Assembly: GCF_004216555.1 (NCBI RefSeq)
Contig: NZ_SGWQ01000001.1
Location: 679,126-743,125, forward strand
Source: Herbihabitans rhizosphaerae
GTDB taxonomy: Bacteria; Actinomycetota; Actinomycetes; Mycobacteriales; Pseudonocardiaceae
DNA length: 64,000 nt
Direction: 5' to 3'
Shown: piece after piece, positions 40,504 to 49,388 of the stretch
How the letters are laid out: every line of letters starts with the position of its first letter
Position numbering within the stretch: position 1 is the stretch's first letter
Notes under the pieces: generated by a model
What the model saw: only the letters and a program-made list of their open reading frames with translations
What the model was told of the DNA's origin: nothing
The model's database searches: none
Translations under genes and position numbers: made by a program

Positions 40504-42471
40504 TCAGCTGGTCGGCGTGACCACCGCGAGCACAGCGCCCAGTTCGACCTGAGCACCGGCGGACACACCCAGCTCGGCCACCACGCCGTCGGCGGGCGCG
40601 CGCACGGCGTGCTCCATCTTCATCGCCTCCAGCCACAGCAGCGGCTGGTTCTCGGTGACCTCGTCGCCCTCCGCCACGGCCACCCTGATCACCGTGCCGG
40701 GCATCGGCGCCACCAGCGAGCCCTCGGCCAGCACGGCGGACGGGTCGGTGAACCGCTCCACCGCGGTCAGCGCGACCGGGCCGAGCGGCGAGTCGACGCA
40801 CACCAGCGCGCCGTAGCGACGCACCTCGAAGCGGCGCAGCACACCGCCGGCCTCCAGCGCCACACTGTCCATAGTGGACTCAACAAGTCGGACACCGTCC
40901 CGCCCCTCGACGGTCACACCGCTGCGCCCCAACAGATAGCGCACCTCGTGCGTGCCGGACGCCGAGTCGTACACCTTCACCTGAGGCTGCGAGACGACGT
41001 TGCGCCAGCCGCTCGGCAGCCGGCCGTTGACCCGCGCGGCGGCCCGGTTCCGCTCGGCGTCGGCGAGCGCGGCCGCGAGTGCGGCGAGCGACTCGGTCTC
41101 GGCGTCGGCCAACGGTTCGGACAGCGTGTCGAGCCCGTGCCGGTCGAAGAACGCGGTGTCGGTGTCACCCGCCAGGAAGGCCGGGTGCCGCAGTACGCGC
41201 ACCAGCAGGTCCCGGTTGGTGACCACGCCGTGGATCTTCGCCGCGGCCAGCGCGCCGGCCAGTGACCGCGCCGCGGCGGTCCGCTCCGGCGCCCAGGCGA
41301 TCACCTTGGCCAGCATCGGGTCGTAGTGCACGCTCACCACGGATCCGTTGTCCACACCGGAATCCAGCCGAATCCCACTGTCCTGAGTGGACAGTCCGAA
41401 CTGGACGGTGTTGGCGAGTTCGACGGTGTGCAGCGTGCCGCTCTGCGGCTGCCACTCCTGCGCCGGGTCCTCGGCGTAGAGGCGCACCTCGATGGCGTGG
41501 CCGCGACTCTCCGGCCGCTCGGCCGGCAGCGGCGCGCCCTCGGCGACGGCGATCTGCAGCGCGACGAGGTCGGTGCCGGTGGTCAACTCGGTGACCGGGT
41601 GCTCCACCTGCAGGCGGGTGTTCATCTCCAGGAAGAAGAACTCGCCGCGCTCGTCGGCGAGGAACTCCACCGTGCCGGCGCCCTGGTAGCCGACCGCGGA
41701 CGCGGCGCGCACGGCCGCGTCGAACAGCCGCTCGCGCATCCCGTCGACCCGCTCGACCAGCGGTGACGGCGCCTCCTCCACCACCTTCTGGTGCCGCCGT
41801 TGGATCGAGCACTCGCGCTCGCCGACCGCCCACACCGCGCCGTGCGCGTCGGCCATCACCTGCACCTCGATGTGCCGGCCGGTGGCCAGGAACCGTTCGC
41901 AGAACACGGTTTCCTCGCCGAACGCGGAGGCGGCCTCGGCACGCGCGGAGATCAGCGCAGCACCCAGTTCGTCCAGCTCGCGGACCACCCGCATGCCGCG
42001 CCCGCCACCGCCGGCGGACGCCTTCACCAGCACGGGAAGCTGATCCTCGGTGATCTCGTCCGGGTCCAACTCGGCCAGTACGGGCACGCCGGCGTCGGCC
42101 ATCAGCCGCTTCGACTCGATCTTGGAGCCCATCGTGGCGATCGCCTTGGCCGGCGGGCCGATCCAGGTCAGGCCGGCGCCGGCGACCTGCTCGGCGAATC
42201 CGGCGTTCTCGGAGAGGAACCCGTAGCCGGGGTGGATCGCGTCGGCGCCGGCTCCGGCCGCCGCCTTGATCAGCAACTCGGGGCGCAGGTAGGTCTCGGC
42301 GGGGCTCACCCCGGGCAGGCGCACCGCGGCGTCGGCCTCGCGCACGTGCGGCGCGTCGGCGTCCGCGTCGGAGAACACGGCGACCGTGCCGATGCCGAGC
42401 CGGCGGCAGGTGCTGATCACCCGGCGCGCGATCTCACCACGGTTGGCCACGAGAACACTGGTAATCGCCAC
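40504..42471 (-). CDS. Acyl-CoA carboxylase alpha subunit (biotin carboxylase plus BCCP)
   Basis: A 655-residue protein combining biotin carboxylase (residues ~1-450; SVLVANRGEIARRV, ATP loop KASAGGGGRGMRVV, EMNTRLQVEHPVTE), a linker domain, and a C-terminal biotinyl domain with EAMKMEH (~617) preceded by APMPGTV. It carboxylates biotin with ATP and bicarbonate for acetyl-, propionyl- or methylcrotonyl-CoA carboxylase. The carboxyltransferase beta subunit is not adjacent, so the acyl-CoA used is unknown. GTG 42471 follows AGAGGTGG. Two dispersed palindromes lie within the gene. Confidence 0.9.
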   Translation of the reverse strand: MAITSVLVANRGEIARRVISTCRRLGIGTVAVFSDADADAPHVREADAAVRLPGVSPAETYLRPELLIKAAAGAGADAIHPGYGFLSENAGFAEQVAGAGLTWIGPPAKAIATMGSKIESKRLMADAGVPVLAELDPDEITEDQLPVLVKASAGGGGRGMRVVRELDELGAALISARAEAASAFGEETVFCERFLATGRHIEVQVMADAHGAVWAVGERECSIQRRHQKVVEEAPSPLVERVDGMRERLFDAAVRAASAVGYQGAGTVEFLADERGEFFFLEMNTRLQVEHPVTELTTGTDLVALQIAVAEGAPLPAERPESRGHAIEVRLYAEDPAQEWQPQSGTLHTVELANTVQFGLSTQDSGIRLDSGVDNGSVVSVHYDPMLAKVIAWAPERTAAARSLAGALAAAKIHGVVTNRDLLVRVLRHPAFLAGDTDTAFFDRHGLDTLSEPLADAETESLAALAAALADAERNRAAARVNGRLPSGWRNVVSQPQVKVYDSASGTHEVRYLLGRSGVTVEGRDGVRLVESTMDSVALEAGGVLRRFEVRRYGALVCVDSPLGPVALTAVERFTDPSAVLAEGSLVAPMPGTVIRVAVAEGDEVTENQPLLWLEAMKMEHAVRAPADGVVAELGVSAGAQVELGAVLAVVTPTS

Positions 42472-42554
42472 TGGGCGCCACCTCTCCGCACGGGGTTGCC
42501 GCTCATCAGCCTGACATCCGACTCCGAAAGAAGCAAGCACGCCTGCTTGTTTTC

Positions 42555-42649
42555 TCGCGAGTCCCGCGCTGGAGCACGGCGAGTCCCGCGCTCGTGCTGC
42601 GTGAACGCGGGACTCACGGGTGCAGGGCGCGGGACTCGCGATGTCAGGC
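42555..42649. repeat. REP-like palindromic cluster, copy 2
   Basis: Four units of the word CGCGGGACTC or its complement. The outer ones, TCGCGAGTCCCGCGC (42555-42569) and GCGCGGGACTCGCGA (42627-42641), are perfect inverted repeats and could form one large hairpin after the DJ-1 gene. The right 44 bases match 18048-18091 with four mismatches. Confidence 0.75.
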
Positions 42650-43297
42650 CAGCAGGCGGGCTATCGCCTCCCCGACGGCGGTGGCCGAGGCAGGGTTCTG
42701 GCCGGTGACGAGCCGCCCGTCGACCACCACGTGCTCGGTGAACTCCGGCGCGGCGTGGTGTCGGGCGCCCCGCTCCTCGAGCGCGTCCTGGAGCAGGAAC
42801 GGCACCACGCCGGTCAGCCCGACGGCGGCCTCCTCGGCATTGGTGAACCCGGTGACGTCCTTGTCCCGCAGCAGATGCGTGCCGTCGGACAGGGTGACGT
42901 CGAGCAACCCGGCCGGGCCGTGACACACCGCGGCGACCACACCGCCGCGGTCGTAGACGGCACCGCTGATCGCGGCCAGGCCCGAGCCGGGGAAGTCCCA
43001 CATCGTGCCGTGGCCGCCGACGTACAGCACGGCGTCGTACCGCTCAGGGTCGACCTCCGCCGGCGCGAGCGTGTGATCGAGATCGGCCCGCTCCACGAAC
43101 GCGCGCTGATCGGCGTCCTCGGGGTCGTAGCCGTCCAGCGGCGGCCGGCCGCCTCGCACCGACACCGATTCCACCCGGTGGCCGGCGTCGGTCAGCACCC
43201 GCCACGGGTGCGCGGCCTCGGACACGTAGAACCCCGTCGACTTCCCGGTCTCGCCGAGTTTCTCGTGGCTGGTGAGCGCGAACAGAACAGTGGACAC
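42644..43297 (-). CDS. DJ-1/PfpI-family protein (class I glutamine amidotransferase-like)
   Basis: A 217-residue DJ-1/PfpI protein, similar to Hsp31/glyoxalase III-type members. Seen: YVSEAAHPWRVLTDAGHRVE, VLYVGGHGTMWDFP, nucleophile elbow VAAVCHGPAGLLD (Cys ~124) and DKDVTGFTNAEE. Likely handles glyoxals or acts as a redox-responsive chaperone. GTG 43297 follows AAGGAGA. It is divergent from a LysR gene with a 16-bp palindrome between, so that regulator probably controls it. Confidence 0.87.
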   Translation of the reverse strand: MSTVLFALTSHEKLGETGKSTGFYVSEAAHPWRVLTDAGHRVESVSVRGGRPPLDGYDPEDADQRAFVERADLDHTLAPAEVDPERYDAVLYVGGHGTMWDFPGSGLAAISGAVYDRGGVVAAVCHGPAGLLDVTLSDGTHLLRDKDVTGFTNAEEAAVGLTGVVPFLLQDALEERGARHHAAPEFTEHVVVDGRLVTGQNPASATAVGEAIARLLA

Positions 43298-43372
43298 GTC
43301 TTCTCCTTTCGTTTCGTCGTCGAGGCTAGGCCGGTCGAGCCATCGGTAACCAATAGGATTCCGACGACCAGC

Positions 43373-43388
43373 CATCAGAATTCTGATG
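43373..43388. promoter_or_regulatory. 16-bp palindrome between DJ-1 and LysR genes
   Basis: CATCAGAATTCTGATG is a perfect 16-bp palindrome 11 bases before the lysR start. It contains the T-N11-A pattern of LysR sites and is positioned for autorepression. Confidence 0.65.
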
Positions 43389-43398
43389 AGGTGCGGCC

Positions 43399-44280
43399 GT
43401 GGATCTCTCCCTGTTGAAGACCTTTCTCACGGTGTACCGGGCCGGCTCGGTGACCACCGCATCCGTCCACTTGGGACTGTCGCAGCCGGCGGTGACCGCG
43501 CAGGTCAAGGCGCTGGAGCGGGAGTTGGGCCAGCAGCTGTTCGAGCGGCTGCCGCGCGGCGTGAGCCCGACCACCGTCGCCGACGAGCTGGCCGGTCAGA
43601 TCGCCGAGCACGTGGACGCGATCGCCGCCGTCGCCGAGCGAGGGCTCGGCGAACACTCGCCGTTCGCGCGGCCCGTACACCTGGCCGGTCCGGCCGAGCT
43701 GATCACCACGTTGGTCGTGCCCGCGCTGGCGGGCCTGGTCGCCGACGGCCTGCGGTTGCGCGTCACCCTCGGCCTCGCCGACGACCTACTCGTCGGCCTG
43801 CGGGCCGGCCGGTTCGACATCGTGCTGGCCGCGATTCGCCCGCGTGGCAAGGGAATCACCGCCACGCGGTGGTTCGACGAGGAGTTCGCGCTCGTCGCCG
43901 CACCGTCCACAATGGACAAGTGGGGCGGCGATCCGGCACGGCTGCGCGCCGCCCCGCTCGTCGCCTATGCCGAGGACCTGCCGATCGTCCGGCGCTACTG
44001 GCGCGCGGTGTTCGGCACCCGCGCCACGGCCAGCCCGGCGGTCGTGGTGCCCGACCTGCGCGGGGTGCTCGCCGCCGTGATCGAGGGCGCCGGCGTCAGC
44101 GTGCTGCCGACCTACCTGTGCCGGCACGCGCTCGAATCCGGCGCACTCGTGATGGCGCACGAGCCGGACGAGCCGCCGATCAACACGCTGTTCCTCGCCA
44201 CCCGCACCGGCACCGACCGGCTGCCGCATATCGCGCGCGTGCTCGCGCGACTGCGTGCCGCGATCGGTGTTGAAACGTGA
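43399..44280 (+). CDS. LysR-family transcription regulator
   Basis: A 293-residue LysR protein: N-terminal helix-turn-helix (FLTVYRAGSVTTASVHLGLSQPAVTAQVKALE), then the effector-binding fold (LADDLLVGLRAGRFDIVLAAIRP, DLRGVLAAVIEGAGVSVLPTYL). Divergent from the DJ-1 gene. The following membrane gene may overlap its stop as GTGA, so they may be co-transcribed. A perfect dispersed palindrome lies mid-gene, encoding STMD. Confidence 0.88.
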   Translation: MDLSLLKTFLTVYRAGSVTTASVHLGLSQPAVTAQVKALERELGQQLFERLPRGVSPTTVADELAGQIAEHVDAIAAVAERGLGEHSPFARPVHLAGPAELITTLVVPALAGLVADGLRLRVTLGLADDLLVGLRAGRFDIVLAAIRPRGKGITATRWFDEEFALVAAPSTMDKWGGDPARLRAAPLVAYAEDLPIVRRYWRAVFGTRATASPAVVVPDLRGVLAAVIEGAGVSVLPTYLCRHALESGALVMAHEPDEPPINTLFLATRTGTDRLPHIARVLARLRAAIGVET

Positions 44281-44306
44281 TCATGTTTTACGCAGACAAT
44301 CCCAGC

Positions 44307-45845
44307 ATGACAGCCACGGGTCCACGCGCCCGCCAGTCGCCGTTACCCGCCGTGCCTCCCGCCGGCGTCGCTGCGCTTCCCCGCTTCGCCAGTGCCCCGA
44401 TCGCGACCGTGGTCGCCGTCCAGGTGGCCATCCTGACCGCGTTGTCCGGCCGCTACGGCTTCCACCGCGACGAGCTGTACTTCGTCGCCTCGGGAAATCG
44501 GCCGGCCTGGGGTTACGTCGACAATCCGCCGATCACCCCGATCCTGGCGAAGCTGTCCACGGCGCTGTTCGGCAACACGCCGACCGGGCTGCGGGTCGTC
44601 GCGACGGTGATCGCGGCCGGGGTCGTCGTCCTGGTCGCGCTGATCACCCGCGAACTCGGCGGCGGACGGGCCGCGCAGGTGCTCGCCTCGGTGGCGACGG
44701 CGCTCTCGGGCTACGTGCTGAGCAACGCGCACTGGCTGTCCACCGCGGGCGTGGACCTGCTGCTGTGGCTGGCGATCAGCCTGCTGACGCTGTGCCTGCT
44801 GCGCACCCGCGACGGCCGGTGGTGGATCCCGATCGGCGCGGTGATCGGCGTCGGCCTGGCGAACAAGTGGCTGGTGCTCCTGCTCGTCGTCGCGATCGGC
44901 GTCGGCGTCCTGGCGGTCGGCCCACGCGAGGTGCTGCGCAGCGCGTGGCTCGCCGCGGGGATCGCGATCGCGGCGGTGATCGTCGCGCCGCTGCTGGTGT
45001 GGCAGGCCGCGAACGACTGGCCGATGCTCACCGTCGCCTCCGGGATCAGCGAGGACGACGGGCTGGAAAACCGGCTGATGTTCGTCCCGCACCAACTGCT
45101 CTATCTGTCACCGGTGCTCGTGCCGGTGTGGATCGCCGGGCTCGTGCGCCTGTGGCGGGACCCGGCGATGCGCTGGGCGCGCTCGTTCGCGGTGGCCTAC
45201 CCGGTGCTCGCGGTGATCATCATCGCGGTCGGCGGCAAGCCGTACTACGCGCTGCCGATGCTCGTCGTGCTGCTGGCGGCCGGGGCGACGCCGACGGTCC
45301 GCTGGCTGTCTCGCGGCGGGCGGGCGCGCCGGGCCTCGGCCGGCGTGGCGGCGGCGGTCGGGGTGGTGGTGTCCGTGGCCGTGGCGCTGCCGGTGCTGCC
45401 ACCGGACCAGGTGGGGATCGCGATGGCGATCACCGAGGAGCCGGGCGAGACGGTCGGCTGGCAGCGGTTCACCGAGAACACGGCGCACGTGTGGCGGGAG
45501 ATCCCGGCGGCCCGGCGCGGCACGGCGGTGATCTTCACCCGCAACTACGGGCAGGCCGGCGCGATCGACATGTACGGCCACGAGCACGGGCTCCCCCGCG
45601 CGTACTCGGGCCACATGTCCTACGCGGACTGGGGCCCACCGCCGGACACCATGACCGGTCCCGTCCTGCTGATCGGCCCTGATCCGACGACCGTGGGCCG
45701 CTGGTTCACCGGCTGTCGCGCGGCCGGCCAGAACGACAACGGCCTCGGCGTCGACAACAAGGAGCAGGGAACCCGGTTCACCCTGTGCGACGCGCCGACC
45801 GACACGTGGTCGCGACTCTGGCCGTCACTGCGCCACTTCTATTGA
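44307..45845 (+). CDS. GT39/ArnT-like membrane glycosyltransferase
   Basis: A 512-residue protein with about ten helices, of the PMT_2/GT-C class, which transfers sugars from a polyprenyl-phosphate carrier on the outer face of the membrane. The first loop carries the acidic catalytic motif FHRDELYF followed by GYVDNPPITPILAKL; the C-terminal ~110 residues are a soluble domain with two cysteines (TGCRAAGQ, FTLCDAP). Acceptor unknown. ATG 44307 is favoured by a GACAAT box seven bases upstream (leaderless); GTG 44277 would overlap the lysR stop. Confidence 0.83.
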   Translation: MTATGPRARQSPLPAVPPAGVAALPRFASAPIATVVAVQVAILTALSGRYGFHRDELYFVASGNRPAWGYVDNPPITPILAKLSTALFGNTPTGLRVVATVIAAGVVVLVALITRELGGGRAAQVLASVATALSGYVLSNAHWLSTAGVDLLLWLAISLLTLCLLRTRDGRWWIPIGAVIGVGLANKWLVLLLVVAIGVGVLAVGPREVLRSAWLAAGIAIAAVIVAPLLVWQAANDWPMLTVASGISEDDGLENRLMFVPHQLLYLSPVLVPVWIAGLVRLWRDPAMRWARSFAVAYPVLAVIIIAVGGKPYYALPMLVVLLAAGATPTVRWLSRGGRARRASAGVAAAVGVVVSVAVALPVLPPDQVGIAMAITEEPGETVGWQRFTENTAHVWREIPAARRGTAVIFTRNYGQAGAIDMYGHEHGLPRAYSGHMSYADWGPPPDTMTGPVLLIGPDPTTVGRWFTGCRAAGQNDNGLGVDNKEQGTRFTLCDAPTDTWSRLWPSLRHFY

Positions 45846-45893
45846 TGTTCGCGTGAACGGTCCATGTATGTGCATAGGCGTAGACTTCCAGGT

Positions 45894-46367
45894 ATGACCA
45901 AACCCGCGAAGGTCGCCAACAAGGTCACCGCCCCGTGGCGGCCGGTGGAGCTGTCCACCACCGGGGAGCTGTGGGTTTGCCTGACCGAGGTGCACGCCAA
46001 AGTGCGCGGCGACGTCGACCGGGCGCTGCAGCGCCGGCTCGGCATCGGCTTCTCCGAACTGCTCGCCCTGCTCGCGCTGTCCAAGGAGGACGACGGCGAA
46101 CTGCGCATGCAGGAACTCGCCGACGCCACATCGTTGAACCAGAGTTCGGTGAGCAGGCTCGTCGCGCGCCTGGAGCGCACCGGCCTCACCGAGCGCCAGA
46201 TGTGCGAGAACGACCGGCGCGGCGTGTACACCAGCATCACCAAGGACGGGCTGACCACGCTCGCCGACGCGGTCGAGGTGTACGAGCGGACCCTGGACAC
46301 CGCCCTCGCGCAGCTGTCCTCCGACCCCGAACTCGGCCCCCTGATGAAGAAGATCCGCGAAAGCTAG
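45894..46367 (+). CDS. MarR-family regulator
   Basis: A 157-residue winged-helix protein. Helices of the dimer and DNA-binding lobes are clear (LALLALSKEDDGELRMQELADATSLNQSSVSRLVARLERTGL, wing NDRRGVYTSITKDG). A TAGACT box seven bases before the ATG suggests leaderless transcription. No neighbour is an obvious target: the GT39 gene lies upstream and a remnant gene lies opposite just downstream. Confidence 0.87.
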   Translation: MTKPAKVANKVTAPWRPVELSTTGELWVCLTEVHAKVRGDVDRALQRRLGIGFSELLALLALSKEDDGELRMQELADATSLNQSSVSRLVARLERTGLTERQMCENDRRGVYTSITKDGLTTLADAVEVYERTLDTALAQLSSDPELGPLMKKIRES

Positions 46368-46485
46368 CCGACCTGGCCGCTGTCCGCGAACAGGTGCGCG
46401 TCGGCCACCAGTGCCCGCGCCGCCTCCAGGTCACCCTCGCCGACGAAGATCGGGTCTGCGGACAACCTGGGGTTGACGCTGGCGG
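46364..46485 (-). pseudogene. Remnant of a dienelactone hydrolase-like gene (C-terminal part)
   Basis: Read leftward from the MpaB-like stop, this stretch has an open frame ending in TAG at 46364-46366, encoding about 40 residues. It includes DPIFVGEGDLEAARALV and HLFADSG, which resemble the end of actinobacterial dienelactone hydrolase family proteins (GEGDLDAAR ... GDQHLFADS). The body of the gene is missing and a few residues near the His have been lost, so this is a decayed fragment. Confidence 0.5.
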
Positions 46486-47430
46486 TTAGACCTTCGGCGA
46501 GTAGTGCTTCGGATCGTCGCGCTCGGCCACCGGCGGCAGGTTGCGCGCCGGCGTCTCCACCAGCGGCGCGTCAACCGGCTCCGCACCGCGCACCCGCCGC
46601 CACGCGGCGCGCGCCCGGGGATGGTAGCGGCGCTCGAAGGGCACCACCGTGAATGCCGCGTTGATCACCTTGCCCAGCAGTCGCAACGCCATCTCGTCGC
46701 GCCGCGTCCAGGTGTAGCCGAGCTTCTCGCGCACCGCCGGGTGGTACAGCCCGACGGTCATCCACACTCCGCCCCTGGCGATCGGCCGGCGCAGCATCCG
46801 CCACACGAAGTCCGGCATCCACGGCGTGGCAACGGGTTTGGCGAGCCGGGCGATGTCGAGCACGTCCCTGGCGGCCTTGTTGTCCTCGAGCACCTCGCGG
46901 CACATCCGGTCGTAGTACTCCTGGAACTCCTCCCAGGTCTCCGGCACCGGGCGCATGCTCATCCGGTACAGCCGGTACCACCGCACGTGCTCGTCGTACA
47001 TCGTGCGTTTGTCCTGTTCGGACAGCCCGCCGCAGAAGTACTCGACGGTGAGCAGCATGCCGACGAAGAACGTGGAGTGCGCCCAGTAGTAGGTGTCCGG
47101 GTTGAGCGCGCTGTACCGGCGGCCGCGGGAGTCCACACCCTTGATCGTGTTGTGGTACCCGCGAACCTCCAGCGCGGTCTCCGGCGCGCGCGGACCGTCG
47201 TAGACCACCCCGCCGATCGGGTACAGCGACCGGAACAGCCGCTCCCACCGCTCGTCGAAGAACCGCGAGTGCTCCTCGACGCCGGCGCCCAACTCCGGAT
47301 GCATGTTCTGCATCGAGCCGGCCCACAGCGCCGGCAACAGGCCGCGCCAGTCGCCGAAATGCTTCCAGGTCAGCGAGTCCGGGCCGAGCGGCACCGGCTC
47401 GCCGGCCGGCAGTTCGTCGGCGGCTGTCAC
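46486..47430 (-). CDS. MpaB/DUF2236-family oxygenase-like protein
   Basis: A 314-residue protein of the family that includes MpaB and the latex-clearing rubber oxygenase Lcp, whose members bind heme b. Conserved-looking elements: FRSLYPIGGVVYDG, EVRGYHNTIKGVDSRGRRYSAL (candidate heme His), YYWAHSTFFVGML and the C-terminal helical bundle. No signal peptide. GTG 47430 is the most likely start; none of the starts has a clear ribosome binding site. Divergent from a TetR gene starting 70 bases away, which probably represses it. Confidence 0.82.
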   Translation of the reverse strand: MTAADELPAGEPVPLGPDSLTWKHFGDWRGLLPALWAGSMQNMHPELGAGVEEHSRFFDERWERLFRSLYPIGGVVYDGPRAPETALEVRGYHNTIKGVDSRGRRYSALNPDTYYWAHSTFFVGMLLTVEYFCGGLSEQDKRTMYDEHVRWYRLYRMSMRPVPETWEEFQEYYDRMCREVLEDNKAARDVLDIARLAKPVATPWMPDFVWRMLRRPIARGGVWMTVGLYHPAVREKLGYTWTRRDEMALRLLGKVINAAFTVVPFERRYHPRARAAWRRVRGAEPVDAPLVETPARNLPPVAERDDPKHYSPKV

Positions 47431-47499
47431 TTCATTAAACTGACCACGCACGTTGTCAGATTAGGATGGCGAACACCGCACGTCAACCGAAGGAGCCGG

Positions 47500-48108
47500 A
47501 TGCCGACACCGCGCGTCTGGGGCGGCACCACGCTCGCCGACCGGCAGGCCGAGCGCCGGCAGAAGCTGGTCGGCGCCGGCGTGGACCTGCTCGGCGAGCA
47601 GGACGGTGTGGTGTCCGTGCGCGCGGCGTGCCGGCGCGCGAAGCTCACCGAGCGGTACTTCTACGAGAGCTTCGCCGACCGCGACGCGCTGCTGATCGCG
47701 GTGTACGAGCACGTCGCCGAGGCCGCACGGGACACGCTCGTGCGCGCGGTCGCCCGGTCCGAGCCGGAACCCGAGGCGATGGCCACCGCGGCGGTCACCG
47801 CGTTCGTCGAGCTGATCCTGGACGACCCTCGGCTGGGCCGGGTACTGCTGCTCGGGCCGATGACCGAACACGCGTTGTATGACAAGGGTTTCGAGTTCAC
47901 CGCCGTGTTCGCCGCGCTGATCCGCGAGCACCTGTCCCCCGGCATCGACGCCGACGAGCGGGACATGATCGCCACCAGCGTGGTCGGCGCGTTCACCAAC
48001 CTGTTCATCAGCTATCTGAACGGCACGGTGCGACCGCGCAAGGAGCGGCTGGTGGCACACTGCGTCCGGCTGCTCCTGACGATTGCAGAGGAGACCCCAG
48101 GGGCGTGA
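47500..48108 (+). CDS. TetR-family regulator
   Basis: A 202-residue TetR protein. Residues ~12-60 form the helix-turn-helix (ADRQAERRQKLVGAGVDLLG, VRAACRRAKLTERYFYESFADRDAL); the remainder is an effector domain. AAGGAG lies 4 bases before ATG 47500. Divergent from the MpaB-like gene and coupled by GTGA overlap to an ECF sigma factor, so it may control both. Confidence 0.87.
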   Translation: MPTPRVWGGTTLADRQAERRQKLVGAGVDLLGEQDGVVSVRAACRRAKLTERYFYESFADRDALLIAVYEHVAEAARDTLVRAVARSEPEPEAMATAAVTAFVELILDDPRLGRVLLLGPMTEHALYDKGFEFTAVFAALIREHLSPGIDADERDMIATSVVGAFTNLFISYLNGTVRPRKERLVAHCVRLLLTIAEETPGA

Positions 48109-49358
48109 TCCCGTTGTCCGACAGGCGAATCGAGGACGTCCTCCGCGAGCTGGCGCCCCAGGTGCTCGGCGCGGTGGTGCGCCACTACGGGCAGTTCGAC
48201 GCGGCCGAGGACGCCGTGCAGGAGGCGTTGCTCGCGGCCGCCACCCAGTGGCCGGAGGAGGGCGTGCCGGACAACCCGCGCGGCTGGCTGATCAGGGTCG
48301 CCTCGCGCCGGCTGACCGACCAGATGCGCAGCGAGTCCTCGCGCCGCCGACGCGAGGACACCGTGGTCGCGCAGACACCGGCCGACGAGCTGCTCGCGCC
48401 CGGTGCGGACCTCGACCGGCACGGCGACGCCGACGACACGCTCGTGCTGCTGTTCCTGTGCTGCCACCCCGCGCTGACCCCGCCGTCGCAGATCGCGCTT
48501 ACCCTGCGTGCGGTCGGCGGCCTGGCCACCGAGGAGATCGCCAAGGCGTTCCTGGTGCCGGAAAGCACGATGGGACAACGGATCTCGCGGGCCAAGCAGC
48601 GGATCAAGGACTCCGGAGTGGGGTTCGTCATGCCGCCGGACAGCGAGCGCGCCGAGCGGCTGCGCACTGTGTTGCACGTGCTGTACCTGATCTTCAACGA
48701 GGGCTACGCGTCCACCTCCGGCCCGGTGACCCAACGGGTCGAGCTGACCGCCGAGGCGATCCGGCTCGGGCGGGCCGTGCGCGGGCTGCTGCCCGAGGAC
48801 GGTGAGGTGACCGGGCTGCTCGCGCTGATGCTGCTCACCGACGCGCGGCGGGACGCGCGGGCCGAGCCGGACGGCACGCTGATCCCGCTCGACGAGCAGA
48901 ACCGCGCGCTCTGGGACGGCGAGGCGATCGCCGAAGGGGTGGCGCTGGTGACCGAGGCGCTGACCCGGCCGGGCGTCGGGCCGTACCGGCTGCAGGCCGC
49001 GATCTCCGCGCTGCACGACGAGGCGCCGACCGCCGAGGAGACCGACTGGCCGCAGATCCTCGCGCTGTACGGGGTACTGGAATCGTTGCAGGACAACCCG
49101 ATGGTGACGCTGAACAAGGCGGTGGCCACCGCGATGGTGCACGGTCCGCGGGCCGGGCTCGACCTGGTGTCCACTTTGGACGACGACAAGCGGCTCGCCA
49201 AGCACCACCGGGTGGACGCCGTGCGCGCACACCTGCTGGAGATGCTCGGCGACACCTCCGCCGCGCGTGAGGCGTACCGCACGGCGGCCCGCCGCACCGC
49301 CAGCCTGCAGGAGCAGCGCTACCTCGAGATGAAAGCCGCGAACCTCGCGGACCTGTGA
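48105..49358 (+). CDS. ECF sigma factor with C-terminal helical extension (ECF42 type, DUF6596)
   Basis: A 417-residue sigma factor. Region 2 (VLGAVVRHYGQFDAAEDAVQEALLAAATQWP, RVASRRLTDQMRSESSRRRRE) and region 4 (ALTLRAVGGLATEEIAKAFLVPESTMGQRISRAKQRIK) are clear. Residues ~185-417 are the TPR-like DUF6596 extension (LYLIFNEGY, GLLALMLLTDARRDAR, YGVLESLQDNP), which in this group replaces an anti-sigma factor as the control element. ECF42 genes usually sit beside a DGPF/YCII protein; here the neighbours are TetR and a VOC protein. GTG overlaps the tetR stop by 4 bases. Confidence 0.9.
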   Translation: MIPLSDRRIEDVLRELAPQVLGAVVRHYGQFDAAEDAVQEALLAAATQWPEEGVPDNPRGWLIRVASRRLTDQMRSESSRRRREDTVVAQTPADELLAPGADLDRHGDADDTLVLLFLCCHPALTPPSQIALTLRAVGGLATEEIAKAFLVPESTMGQRISRAKQRIKDSGVGFVMPPDSERAERLRTVLHVLYLIFNEGYASTSGPVTQRVELTAEAIRLGRAVRGLLPEDGEVTGLLALMLLTDARRDARAEPDGTLIPLDEQNRALWDGEAIAEGVALVTEALTRPGVGPYRLQAAISALHDEAPTAEETDWPQILALYGVLESLQDNPMVTLNKAVATAMVHGPRAGLDLVSTLDDDKRLAKHHRVDAVRAHLLEMLGDTSAAREAYRTAARRTASLQEQRYLEMKAANLADL

Positions 49359-49388
49359 TTTGTCGGTTCCGCGTGGCAGGCTTCCGCC

